A stretch of 64,000 nucleotides of DNA, from the NCBI RefSeq assembly GCF_030463565.1, contig NC_134649.1, forward strand, positions 3,421,501 to 3,485,500, given 5' to 3'. This document shows, piece by piece, positions 12,111-24,300 of this stretch. The stretch's first letter is position 1, and every line of letters starts with the position of its first letter. The DNA is from Pelecanus crispus. Taxonomy: Eukaryota; Chordata; Aves; Pelecaniformes; Pelecanidae. The notes beneath the pieces were generated by a model. The model was not told where the DNA came from, did no database searches, and saw only the letters and a program-made list of their open reading frames with translations. The position numbers and the translations under genes were made by a program.

Positions 12111-12742
12111 TCCTGAGCTGGATGTGAATGACAGTTTTGTAAGCCATTCTCAGATAAGCTCTTCATAAGCAAGTTAGCACACACTTACCCTCTTGTATAA
12201 CACCCAGTGAAGTAATCAGCCTAAATTTCTTGCAAGACAGTCATTATTATCTTCTTTTAAATAGTTGGGAGGATCACTAAGGCAACAGTAATAGAGGGTC
12301 ATGGGAGTACCTAGATAAATAGATGATAGAAGCTTTGCTTTTCATATGTAAAAGGAACATAAACATGCATATGGCAGAAATGTGTAATATGTATAACAAA
12401 TTGCACATTATTAGAAAATAACCCTTCCTAACAAAGGTAAGAGAGTAAAAAGAATGACACAGAGAGAACAGAAGACGTATACACACACTCCTATTTAAAC
12501 ACTGTTTTTACTTCTCCTCTGCTTAAAAGACCTTTCGTAAGCAGAAACATATCCAAAGCTAGGATCAATTGTAAGAACTCTCCAGCCTTTCATAATTCCT
12601 GACCATCAGCCTCTTTGTTTCTCTAGACTTGTAAGTTTAGCAATTCTTTTACAGGTCAACTACTGATCAACTCCTTTCTCACTGGTTGGACAGTCTCATT
12701 CATAAGAGATCTGAAGCAATCAAATGAACCTCCACAGCTTAC

Positions 12743-12900
12743 CTTCCAAAGACCCTGTCCAAGAGGAAGAGGAATACCAAGGGTTGAGCGTAGTGCTGGA
12801 AGCTTCTTTGATACTTAACAGCCAGATGGGAGATGCTGTTGCAGAGAGAGGCAGATGAAAATGATCCCATTTTCAGGATGCCTCTGCTGGCGGAGTTCTA
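12743..12900 (-). other. SLC24A1: Candidate SLC24A1 5' untranslated exon (3' boundary only)
   Basis: On the minus strand a strong donor, TTTGGAAG|GTAAGC, lies 1.8 kb upstream of the acceptor that precedes the start codon. That acceptor requires at least one upstream exon. The upstream limit of this candidate is a guess; the donor is the only direct evidence. Confidence 0.25.
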
Positions 12901-13702
12901 ATACAAGAGAGGGTCAGGTGTGAAGGACATATTACTGGAAAAATAGCCAATCCAGTTTAATACCTGCAGTCCCTAAGAAGATTAAATAGTATTGTATAGA
13001 TTTGGGTCTATCTCTGAAGCCAATATCTTTGCCTGCTACTACAGGTTATTCTCAGTATGAGGGCAGGAGATTATCTCCATTACAAACTACCAGATGAAAG
13101 CACCGTGACACATGCATCATTCGCATGGCAGCTACGGAAGGGAGCAGCGGGGGTAAATCGCGCTGCTACTCTGCAAGGAGCAGTGGTCACTCAAACAAGA
13201 CAACTTGCACGTAGCTTCATTTTGAGGCATCCCGTACGGCTGACAGGCCAGATGAGCAGCTCTGCTGGCCTTTGCCACAATATGAGTCTACTTTGCAGTG
13301 CCAGAGGGAGGTCTAAAACTCGGCGTCTCCTGGAAAAATCCCTCAGCTGCTGCACCGCGATCACTGAGGCAGAGGGCTGCTGCAGGGCCCCGTGCGCAGG
13401 CAGAGCAACCTGAGGATGGTGAACTCCTTTGTACCAAATGGCACTGATATGGTGCAGCTCCACAAAGGAAGAAATTATATTCCTGGCCAAAGATTTGATG
13501 GTCATAAAAATCCGATCAGCAGATCAATCACAGGGGAATTAGAACATGATGATTTGATAATTTTAAAGCAATCTGTTGTCTGAACGGACAGTTTCACAGG
13601 GCTACATCCAAACTTTGCAGAGGAGTTAATTGAACCCCCCCATCCTTACTCCCACATTTACAGAACTGGGAGAAGGCGGTCCACTAGTCAACTGGAATGC
13701 TT

Positions 13703-13800
13703 ATTATAGAATCATAGAATTGTGTAGGCTGGAAAAGACCTTTCAGATCTTCAAGTCCAACCATTAAGTTAACACTACTAAGTCCACCACTAAACCAATT
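13703..13800 (-). repeat. CR1 LINE 3' tail, outer unit of a composite element
   Basis: This is the reverse complement of a CR1 3' terminus: ATAGAATCATAGAATT, then GGAAAAGACCTTTCAGATC, then CCACTAAACCAATTAA. It is joined by an AT-rich spacer (13801-13845) to the tail of the CR1 at 13845-14395. The same tail-spacer-tail order is seen at 39640-39936. Confidence 0.85.
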
Positions 13801-13844
13801 AAGGGTATTTTTTTTGGATTATTTTTTAATGAAAGTAAAACTAG

Positions 13845-14395
13845 AATAGAATGATTAAGGTTGGAAAGGACCTCTACGATCATCAGTCCGTCAACCCAAC
13901 ACCACCACGCCCACTAAACCATGTCCCAAAGTGCCACATCTGCCTGTTTTTTGAACACTTCCAGGGATGGTGACTCCACCACCTCTCTGGGCAGCCTGTT
14001 CCAATGCTTGACTACCCTTTCCGTGAAGAAATTTTTCCTAATATCCAATCTAAACCTCCCCTGGTGCAGCTTGAGGCCATTTCCTCTCGTCCTGTCGCTT
14101 GTTACTTGGGAGAAGAGACCAACACCCACCTCATTACACCCTCCTTTCAGGTAGTTGTAGAGAGCGATGAGGTCTCCCCTCAGCCTCCTCTTCTCCAGGC
14201 TGAACACCCACAGCTCCCTCAGCCGCTCCCCACCAGCCCTGTGCTCCAGACCCTTCCCCAACTTCATTGCCCTTCTCTGGACACTCTCCAGCACCCCAAT
14301 GTCCTTTTTGTAGTGAGGAGCCCAAAACTGGACACAGCATTCCAGGTGCGGCCTCACCAGCGCCGAGTACAGGGGCGCGATCCCTGCCCTGCTCG
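13845..14395 (-). mobile_element. CR1 LINE, 3' portion with open ORF2 C-terminus
   Basis: Minus-strand CR1 retrotransposon fragment, 5'-truncated. It retains a 147-codon open frame (14357-13914) for the C-terminal part of the CR1 ORF2 protein, with the familiar order [34 protein letters not shown], and [17 protein letters not shown]. It is followed by the 3' UTR motif of the GGTTTAGTGGGCGTGG type and the terminal octamer. Lack of stops or frameshifts suggests a relatively recent insertion; the copy cannot be autonomous because the 5' part is missing. Confidence 0.93.
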
Positions 14396-14539
14396 GCTGC
14401 CCAAGAGAAGAGTTTATTCACAAACTCTTCTCTATGCATAGCAGTCTTCTTTATCGTGGCAGTGCTTTTCCACGATACTGGCATCTACTTGAAGCGCTTT
14501 CCCTAATGGATGCAGTATTACAGACTTCTCCCGCTTTTA

Positions 14540-14930
14540 CTGCTGAAAATACCAGTTTTTTCCGGCTGCCCCCCGCGGGCACAGCGCCCGGCAGCCGCGG
14601 CCCGGCCCCTTCCCGCCTCGGCCGCGGCGTTCCGGGGGGGACGCTTTCTGCGACGGACCCATGGCGGCGCGGCGGCCCGGGGGTGAGCGGCACCATTTCC
14701 CTTCCCCCTCTTGCCTCCCTCCTCTCTCGCCCACCGAAACACCGCGACTTGTCCCCGGAGGCTGTCTCTTAGGGCCCGCTGAGGAGGAGGGCTTGGGAGG
14801 GAGCGCTGGCTCCCTGCTGGGGTTCCCGGGCCTCCTCTCGGCCCTCGGGGTGCCCCTGCTGCTCCCTTTCCCTCATCGCGGCTCAGCCCTGGCCACGCTC
14901 GCCGTTTCCAGGCCTTTACAGCCGGTTGGA
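14540..14930 (+). promoter_or_regulatory. INTS14: INTS14 CpG-island promoter
   Basis: An abrupt GC- and CpG-rich block follows AT-richer CR1 sequence and precedes the first INTS14 coding exon by a few hundred bases. It contains GC boxes and a 5' exon donor at 14683. No TATA box is apparent, as expected for a broadly expressed gene. Confidence 0.7.
14570..14682 (+). other. INTS14: INTS14 5' untranslated exon 1 (start approximate)
   Basis: The donor CCCGGGG|GTGAGC at 14683 fits an untranslated first exon that splices to the acceptor at 15119. The exon contains an ATG at 14661 in good context (ACCCATGG). If spliced as proposed it opens a 15-codon upstream ORF ending at TAG 15143-15145, twenty bases before the INTS14 start. 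Confidence 0.5.
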
Positions 14931-15164
14931 TAAGCTGTGTGTGGTTCAGGAGCAGAGCTGTTGACTTAATCTGTGCTAAATCCCGTGTTTTGAGGGGCAA
15001 AAGGGTAACTGTCGCTTCCCCCGCCACGCAGTGGGGTCAGTGTGAGAAGGTGGGACGCGTCGCCTCAGAACTGCAGCTTCAATAATCATGTGTGGCCTTT
15101 TTCTTCCCCCTCCATGCAGGGGATCACTGTTCTCCACGACGGTAGCAGAGAGAAGCAGCTCATC

Positions 15165-15386
15165 ATGCCGACGGTGGTGGTGATGGACGTGTCGCTCTCC
15201 ATGACACGGCCGGTGTCGGTGGAGGGCTCCGAGGAGTACCAGCGGAAACACTTGGCTGTCCACGGCCTGACCATGCTCTTCGAGCACATGGCGACCAACT
15301 ACAAGCTGGAGTTCACAGCCTTGGTGGTGTTTTCGTCGCTTTGGGAGCTGATGGTGCCCTTTACGAGAGATTACAACACGCTGCAG
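15165..15386 (+). CDS. INTS14: INTS14 coding exon 1 (residues 1-74)
   Basis: The exon opens at 15120 after TTCCCCCTCCATGCAG, with the ATG 45 bases in, and ends in phase 0 at CTGCAG|GTAGGG. It encodes the first half of the VWA domain, including MIDAS residues D8, S10 and S12. Confidence 0.97.
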
Positions 15387-18300
15387 GTAGGGTGCGTGAA
15401 ACACAAAAGCAGTAAGCTGTCAACGTTTAAGAAAAAAACAAAACCCCACGCATGTTTCCAAATCACGATGAAATTGTGTGATTTCATATCATACTGTGCA
15501 CAACATCTTGAATTGAGTGTTTTATCCTTATTTTAAGGATAAGTGAAATCAATGCATGTGAAATGTTTTGCTACTTCACAAGTTGTACAAAGGTACTTCA
15601 CAAATGTACAAAGGTGACCTCAGGAGTGTGGTTATTTAAGTTAAAAGATGGAGGAAAGGGCTGCCTGATGAAGCTCTTAAACATACTAGTAGTTCTGTGA
15701 CACGTTTTTGTCTGTAGTTGTTGATTTGCTCTTGATAAATGATGCAGCAGACAGGACCATTTAGAAAGGTTTTCAGTCAAGTGATTTGGTAGACAGCAGA
15801 TGCTTTTAAGAGTGTGTACCAACTGAAGCAGGGCAAGAATGAGAATAAAGTGATTTTGGGCCTCACAGATGTGATTGGAATTTGGGAGAAAATGGAAAGC
15901 ATGAAGTCCAAGGAAGAAATTTCATATGAATGCAGTAAGGCACTGAAAGTCTCTGAATCCAGTAAAAATTGTACATATGTATCTGGTTATCATATATAGT
16001 ATGGAGACAAAATGATACGTCACTGTCACAGGGCACCATGCTTTAGGTTTGTCAGTTTTGAGACATACAGATTTTAAAAGATACTCTCTGTTATGTTTGC
16101 ATTTTAGCAGATGAATGGCAGTGCATAATGTTTGCTTTATTTTCTTCTTCCTAAGAGTTCATTTGAGGAATTTCTGAAAGCCAAGAATCCAGCCACGCTC
16201 CTCTAGCATGTTAGTTTTATAGCTGCACCCTTCTTATGATGCTGTGTTAAGTGGGAAGTTTTCATTTTAAGGAGAAAAGCTGGTTTATGGTTATAGAAAC
16301 AGGATGCAGATATGAGTTTTGGATTCTGTTACTCTCTCTGCCAAAGAGTTTTTGTGAGACAAGCTCCTTGTGGCCTACTTTCTGAATCTCTAAGAAGTTA
16401 AAGTTGCTCTGACACCTGGGAGGATTTTCTAAGCTAAATGTTTCATGCTAGACATTTTTTCAAATTTTGACTTTACTGTTTCTTTGAGACATGCAAAGGA
16501 TTTTTTTTTCTCCCAAGGAGCTGTGTTTTTAATAGTATAGTTTCTTTGTTTCTTCAAAGTCTGCTTTCATTGTTGTCTCGTGATGTCATTTGCTATTTCT
16601 TCTATCTTTCTTTCTTTTGGTTTTTATTCAACTTTGCAGGTCATATATAAGAACATAGCACTTTGCATTGTGTCACAATGCAAAGCAAACGTACTGACTT
16701 AGCACAGAACTGTGAATAACTTTTCTGTGTTTCCTGGTAGTGATATTTCACCCAGCAATGGCAGTGGTGTTTGTCTTTACAGGAAGCCCTGAGTAACATG
16801 GATGATTATGACAAAACCTGTCTAGAGTCAGCGCTGCTGGGGGTTTGCAATATTGTCCAGCAGGAATGGGGTGCAGCAATTCCTTGCCAGGTACGACTGA
16901 TTTCGCTGTTCTTACGATCTAGCGTATCCTTAGTACTCCCTGTAAGTTGCAGATGGAAATGGAAATGTAATTTGGAAACTTTGAATGCTCTCAGGCCTGC
17001 TGGTGCTACAGGAAGACAAAGAATTAGTATTCTGGATGTATCTGGAATATGAATAGAAGGTGATCTTTATTAAAGTATTCAACAGCAAAAATCTAGGCTG
17101 CTTCCTGTCCAGTGTGGTGTTGTAGAGGAATGGATTATAAAATCTGCCCCAAGAGTACTATTTTGGAGGCTTGGCATTTCGTCTGGATGCAATCTTCTGT
17201 CCCAGGAGCCTCAGTTGGTTTGGAAAGGGTATAGTTACACATACAGTAACCTTTCTTCTCAAGTACCTGATGGTTTCCAGGGCTTGTAACAGTTCCAGGT
17301 CTCAAGCAACAGCATGGGACTGTGGCTGAGTGTGTTTTGATCTGTCTTCTTTCCCTAATGAGTCATTTGGCAGGCATCTGCTCACACACTCCATTCAGCC
17401 CTTGCAGCTCTCAGTCTTCTGAATTTGCTGCCTCTTATGGCAGGCTGCTTTTTTGGCTGTCAAGCCACTGTTCTTCTAGTGTACACTTAAAAATGGCCAT
17501 GTTTATGCACAGCATCATGTGTTTCTGGCCATGAAATTTAAATTTTAGCGCAATTGCCTATTTACAACAAAATGTATATTTACCACGCACATAGTTTAAA
17601 TTGCAATGGTTAAATCTTCGATTTCTTATTTATGTCCCTGTTTTTGGAAATTTTACTCGCAATTCTTTCCGCAGCTCAGTGGAGGAAATCCCCATGTGAG
17701 CAGGGATTTTCAGTATAGAAGTGCATGCTGCTAGGAAGCCTGCTGAAATGTGTTGGCGTATAGTTGCCCTCTGCAGATAGAAACGTGTCTTTACATGGAA
17801 ATGCTCATCTGTCCTCTTTCATTCGAGGTTGTTCTTGTCACTGATGGCTGCTTGGGGATCGGCAGAGGCTCCCTCCGGCACTCACTAGCTACTCACAACC
17901 AGCGAAGTGAAAGCAACCGCTTTCCATTGCCTTTCCCATTCCCATCCAAGTTGTATGTCATGTGCATGGCAAATCTCGAAGAGGTGATGTCTTTAACACG
18001 TACCTTCTTCTTTGTTACATTAGATGATTATTGTTCTTCTCTGAACTAGTGATCAGGTCAGCACAAAACATACTTTGATTTTCTTGTGCTTAGTTTTAAA
18101 GTTTAGTTGACATTCCGGTGCTTAGTGTTAGCTAGTTGGTGAAATTTAACTGTAGTATCTTTTTTTCAAGTTTATTACTGCACTATTATTATCTACTACT
18201 ATTGCGTTATTATCATAATCTTTATAAATTGTGTCAGTTTCTCCCTGGGGAATATTACACAATTTTTATTTCTCTGTTGATATTATTACCCTTACTGCAT

Positions 18301-21300
18301 TAATTATATTGAATGGGTTTTGGGTCTTTTCTTAATCTACAATTAAACTCTTGAATAAATGACTTCTATTGCAAAGATGCTCAACACTTAAAACAACAAT
18401 AGCTTTATGTAGAAATGTGAGTGAGGAAATTCTAAAGTCTCTTAAGCCATTGTTCAAACCGAATTCCCTTTTGAAGGAAAGGTGACTGTTTTCTTTCTCT
18501 TCCAGTACCTTTGAAAATCTCAGTGCCAGCTTTAAAAATCTTCACAGCAGTTAGAATTCTGTTGAATAAAAACATTTAAAAAGAAGCCTATATAGACTAA
18601 GGTTCCTTAGATTAGGTTTTATTAATAGCATTGCTTTTTACTTGACACATATATTCTTCTGTCTATCACAGAAGGATTTTCTACTTAGGCATGCAATAGA
18701 TATTTCAGCTTCAAGGTCTCTATCAAGGATGATCCTCTTGATTAAGCTGATGGATTGAAGCATTGTTTACACATCAGAATAACTAGGAAAATGTTTAAAA
18801 TAAGTCTTCTGTTACTGATAAGTTTAGGTGCTTTCATAAGCATTCTCTAAGAACTTCTCAAGAAGAATTATATCTGCCTTCCCTCCTAAAAAATTATATG
18901 ATCCTGAAGGAGCTGGAAACTTAGCATTACCGATAAAATGTTATACTAGTTAAGGCATTCCTGTGCTCTTGAAGACAGAGCTTCTGGGATTTTTGGTTGC
19001 TTGAACCTGCTTTCAAAGCAGAACCTAACATGATAAAGCAATGTATTGGGAGTTGGACTCGATGATCTTTATGGGTCCCTTCCAACTCAAGATATTCTGT
19101 CATTATTTGTTACTAGGCCAAATGCTGCATCTGGTCTAATATAAATACAACATAAGGAGTACATTTCCTGGGAGACCAAGAATGTTGGTTTATTCAGAAA
19201 GGAGTGAGATAGCAAAAAATTGTGAGAGCATCCAATCAGATGCTTTTTGCCATGTTGTGTATATTTTCTGAAAACATAGTGGTTAATAAAAAGAGAGTAA
19301 AAAGAAAACCTAACAAAAACATTTCACTTTATTTTTTTTACAGCTTCAAAGCACGGATTCCTTAGACTGCCTGGAACGTCTCATAGATTTAAACAATGGG
19401 GAAGGGCAGATTTTCACCATCGATGGACCCCTTTGCCTGAAGAATGTACAGTCGATGTTTGGGTTAGTAGACTTGTAGATAATATGCCTTTGTGAAGGTT
19501 TCCAGTTAGTATCTGTAAAAGAAAACAAATTAACAGGAAATCTGATGATACAGGGTCTTCTAATTAACATGTTTGTCTTTTAGTTTATGATTTATGACTG
19601 TATGTTTGCCTTGACCTTCACTGGTTAAGGTCAATATTTATTTTAATCATTCTGCAACAAACCATAGCATCTGTTTACAGTTGGCAGATAGAAGATACTA
19701 ATTTCCAGAATTATTGCTAGTTTGCCATCGGTGTGATAATATGCTGCTTTGTTTTGTAATTTAGCAATGCTAGAACTATTGAATTAACTGTAGTTAAAAA
19801 AAAGAAGTTTTGGGAGCTTGGCTAGCGTGCTTTAGACAAGCTGTTTTCATTTGATATGTATTACGTTTTCCTTAATAATAACTGATCGTGTTCTAGAAAG
19901 CTAATAGACCTGGCATATACACCATTCCATGCTGTTCTCAAGTGTGGCCACTTAACATCTGATGTGCAAGTATTTCCCAGACCAGAACCTTTCATTATAG
20001 ATGAGGAAATAGATCCCATCCCTAAAGCAATTAATACAGGTAACGAATCTTTGATTGCCTTTTACTTAAATCCATTTGATTTCTACCTTTTCACTACCAC
20101 CTCTTATCCTGTGTAGTTACTGTTTCATCCACTTCCTCTCTGCAAGGATCGGTCGCTGACTGTGTAATTTTTGGTATATGTGGCACCAGGGGACAAGAAC
20201 CTCGTTCTGTTTCAGCCATGTTTACCTGGTAAAAGGACTGGAGTAGGGTAGAGGCACTTTCAAAGCTCAGGATGCCAATTTCTAGGGGCAAGGACCGTGG
20301 AAGACAGCCACGGCTGCTTTCCATGAAAACCCTCATAAGCTTCATGGAGGGTAGGAGAGTTGTGTTGGAGAAGGGGCTGCATTTTGTATTAGAGTTGCCT
20401 TTATCAGAAAGACTCTGTTTTATCAGGTGAGACAAACTAGCATCTTTCTGGAGGTTTCTTCAAGGAGTCCACTAGGCGTTGAGTTGAGAAGAATTGATGA
20501 GGCAGCACAAGTAAAGGTTGAGATTTATGAAATTTCTGTCTTTATAGTTTGTCTGTCATCCTGGCACTTCTTACCAATACTCAGTTATTTTTTTAAAAAC
20601 AATGGTGCAAAGAAAACCTTTCTCAGCCTTCCCATTAGTGGACACTGCGCCCATGAGCAGCAGGTAGTCTGTAGGTAGCCTGTGCCTGAGACTTGCAAAT
20701 GGCTAGGTACGCTTCTGGGAGAGAATACACTCAACTTCCCTGCTTTGCCTTAAGAACTAAGTTTGAACTGCAGCATCAAAATTGCTCTCAGCTCCTCAGC
20801 AGTGCACTTGGCCACATGCATTTTGTTGTTCTTTCCAGTCAGGCAGTAGAGTGCTGTGGCTCTTGAGCTAAAGGCTGGCACCCTCAGTGACACCCCAATG
20901 CGGCTAACTCTGCAAGGGAGCTGATGGAGTTCCTGCTGGCTTCGCGCTATTTGGGAAGTGCCAAGAGAGTGACTTGGTTAGGTCATATGCCCAGGTGTCT
21001 TTTTGGATAATTTCTTTTTTGTGAGTTTCTAGCTCTACTGGCAATTTCATTTCCTGGCTCTGTCCTGTAGACTTCCGTTTTTTCGTCAACAAAATGTGCA
21101 CAGCTTGCATGTGAATAAGGACACAATAGTGGTAAAATTTTGCAAGGAAGTGAACTGCAACCCATAAATTACTGCCACCAAGATTGTGTTGATTTGTTTG
21201 GGTTTTTTAAATCTGCAAGAGAAAAACATTTCTCATTTGGGGTGTGATCACTTCTTATTTGTAGCTGCATACTGTTTAAATAGGAATGGGCGCGTGTGTA

Positions 21301-24300
21301 CCAAAATAGCAAAAGCAAAGAAAAAGACCATGCAGTGTGTCTTGATGAGGGAGGCTTTGTGTTGCATTCAGTCATAGAGTTCCTCCTATCATTCCAAAGA
21401 TGGGGATTTGGCATGAAGGAAATTTTGGTTTGTGTGCATTAAAATGCAGTGTATGGTGTGCTCGGCCCCTGAATTCCTCCAGGGCTTTAATCAAGGGTTT
21501 GTTGTTCAGCTATGAGAAAAATCAATTGAATTGCCTTTGGGGCAGGACCTTTGCTTGGGCTGTCAAGGAGAAGACTCTGCTCCCCAGTTCCAGCTGCAGT
21601 ACGGGTTGGAAATGCATTGAAGTTCTAATTGTGCCATACACATACAGAGCTGTGTCCATAGCTAGAGCACACCATGTGTCACCAGGCTTCGTGTAGAGAA
21701 GAGTTTACAAAGCAGGTACTCTGTACGCCTCTGCTAGCATAGAGCTGGTCAAAGGCTGGTCCTAAGCCACGCACCAAAACCTTCACATGGCTGAGAGATG
21801 TGAACCTGATGAAGTATTTCTTGTAGGCAAGAAGTGGGGAGGAAATCAGACAAGGCTGGAGGACATGGCTGTCTCAATCTTTTACCAGCAAATGCCCACA
21901 ACTCTGTGTGAGATGGAGATGCATTTAAACTTCCAGAGGGCATATAAAACTCCAGAACCACAACTCAGTCTTCCCAGTCCTGGGAACATGCCCCACCAGC
22001 TGGGGCTAACCCTGCTGCAGTGTTGATGGGAATTCCTGCAGGTTCTGTGGTGCCACTTTGAAGCTGGTAGATTTGGTTTAGTCCTTTGTTTTCTCTCCTT
22101 TTGAATTTATAAAATGGCAATGGATTGTGTACAGTGTAAAAACCAATGTACACAATTTTGTATTTGTTTAGCAGCACAGTTCGTGGACAGCGATATGTGT
22201 GTGATGAAAGTTATGTTCTCATCTTGAAGTGTCTTGGTATTATGTACGAATGTTTGTATCTTACTAACACCCAGACACCCCAGTCAGGGCTGGGGCTCTG
22301 TTGTGCTACCTCTAGTCACTGCTTCAGAAAACTTAGTGGTGTAAGAAGTGGTAATGTTAAATTGACTCTGACTACATTTCAGCTATTTCCAAATCTGACT
22401 TAAACCTGTTGTCTCCCCACAGATCTAGAAATTGTTGGGTTTGTAGATATAGCTGACATTTCTAGCCCTCCTGTCTTGTCCAGACACTTGGTACTGCCCA
22501 TTGCACTTAACAGAGGTGAGCAAGTTTTGTTTCTTTTAGCAAAAACTGCTTTAAGCTTCCCTTGTAATGTCTGTGCTGGTTTAGACTAGAAGCACAGGTT
22601 TTATGCTGTATCAAAATGCCAGATGTCTCTAAAGACATGTTTGTGTGGTTACATTAAAATTAAAACCTTGAACACAAGCTCTTTCTTTTTTTGACTACTG
22701 TGTTCTTTAGAAAGTTAGTAGAGGGAACAGTGTCCTCATAGCATCATTATTAGTAGAACATGCTAAACTTCAAGCTAAAAATACTTATGGGCCATGAAAT
22801 ACGTGGTGCAAGATGAATATTTAATGCCTGCATCTAATTGGTTCTTGGAATGATTTGTTGTTGTGAAAAATCTGGTCTTAATCACAACTAGATTGCTTAG
22901 TTGTACTTGAGCATTAGTTGCTGCTTACTGGGACCAAGTATGTGTGTGTCTATACAAATGACTGGTGTAGGCTTCGATGGTTAAGCATCTTCCTGACTTG
23001 CAGCTACTTGTGTGCATCAGCCTGTGATGAGAAGGACTTCCCCTTTCCTTTTGTCATGACCTTGGAGTAGAGCAAAGAGAAAGTGAGATTTCTCTTGGTA
23101 AAGAATGAAAGCTCCAGATATGCTTTCATCTCTGTATTAACACTCTTATCCTGCTAGGCCTTTCACCTTAGAAGATATCAGCAGCTAAATCACAGCTGTA
23201 TTCCAGCTGCTAAAACATAGTAGTTTTCTCATAATGACCGCAAAGTGCATAGGAGAGGAGGACTTGAAAGTCAGGATGCTTTTGGTTCAGAAACACACAT
23301 GTATTTGTTGCCAGACTCTTGGTGCCGTTTTATTTCACTCCGGGTTTCTTCAAAGCTGAGGTTTTATTTGCAGTTTTTTGGTAACTTTGTTTTGTGACTA
23401 GGATGCAGTGGAGTATTTATATAACATTATAGTGCCACTTTGCCCAAACAGTTCATTTAGCAGCTGTTCATTCTACAAAAGTATTAATTAACTCTTGCAT
23501 GGCAGAAAATACAGGGTGGTGTCATGGAAGTGGAACTAGTGTGTTTGAATTTATTCTTATATTGTCTCTTTGTTTATTTTTATTCTTCCCCAGAAGGTGA
23601 TGAGGTGGGACCTGGGATCACCGATGACACTGAAGATGAGAATTCAGCTAATCAGATTGCCGGGAAAATCCCCAACTTCTGTGTTTTATTACATGGCAGC
23701 CTGAAAGTGGAAGGCATGGTGGCTGTCGTCCAGCTGGGGTATGGAGCTGGATGTCTGCCTGAAAAATCTCTTACTTTGCTCATTTATGCTTTATTTATAA
23801 ATTATGCTTATTTATATCTGTATTCTGTACAGAACTCTGCACTGCTAGACAAAGCTGTGGATTTTTAATTGCGGATATGTTTCTGCCGCTATAAATCACA
23901 AATAGCGAGCCTCTACAGAGTGGGAGGGAGGCAAATTCTGGGCAAAGAGGGGCGGAAGATTTTCAGCCTTTGGGATTTGCTCTTTTCAATAGGTCAGAGT
24001 GGTATGGAATGCTCTATTCACAAGCTGATAGCAAGAAGAAATCAAACCTCATGATGTCGCTCTTTGAACCTGGTCCTGAGCCCCTTCCATGGCTCGGGAA
24101 GATGGCACAGCTTGGACCTATTTCAGGTACTAGACACACTCATTTGAGTAACTCTTACACATCCAGCGTTTTCTTGTGTGAATGACCTTGCCAAGTCTTA
24201 GTTGTCAAGTTCTTTTTATTTTCTTCTCCCCCGCCCCAGATGCAAAAGAAAATCCTTACGGAGAGGATGACAATAAGAGTCCTTTCCCCTTGCAACCCAA

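Larger units (their letters stand above)
10967..14540. other. SLC24A1 upstream region / gap to the divergent INTS14
   Basis: There is no coding sequence. The stretch holds an acceptor directly upstream of the first SLC24A1 coding exon, a good minus-strand donor at 12743, and three CR1 LINE copies at about 12044-12110, 13703-13800 and 13845-14395. The SLC24A1 transcription start is probably in this interval but cannot be placed. Confidence 0.6.
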
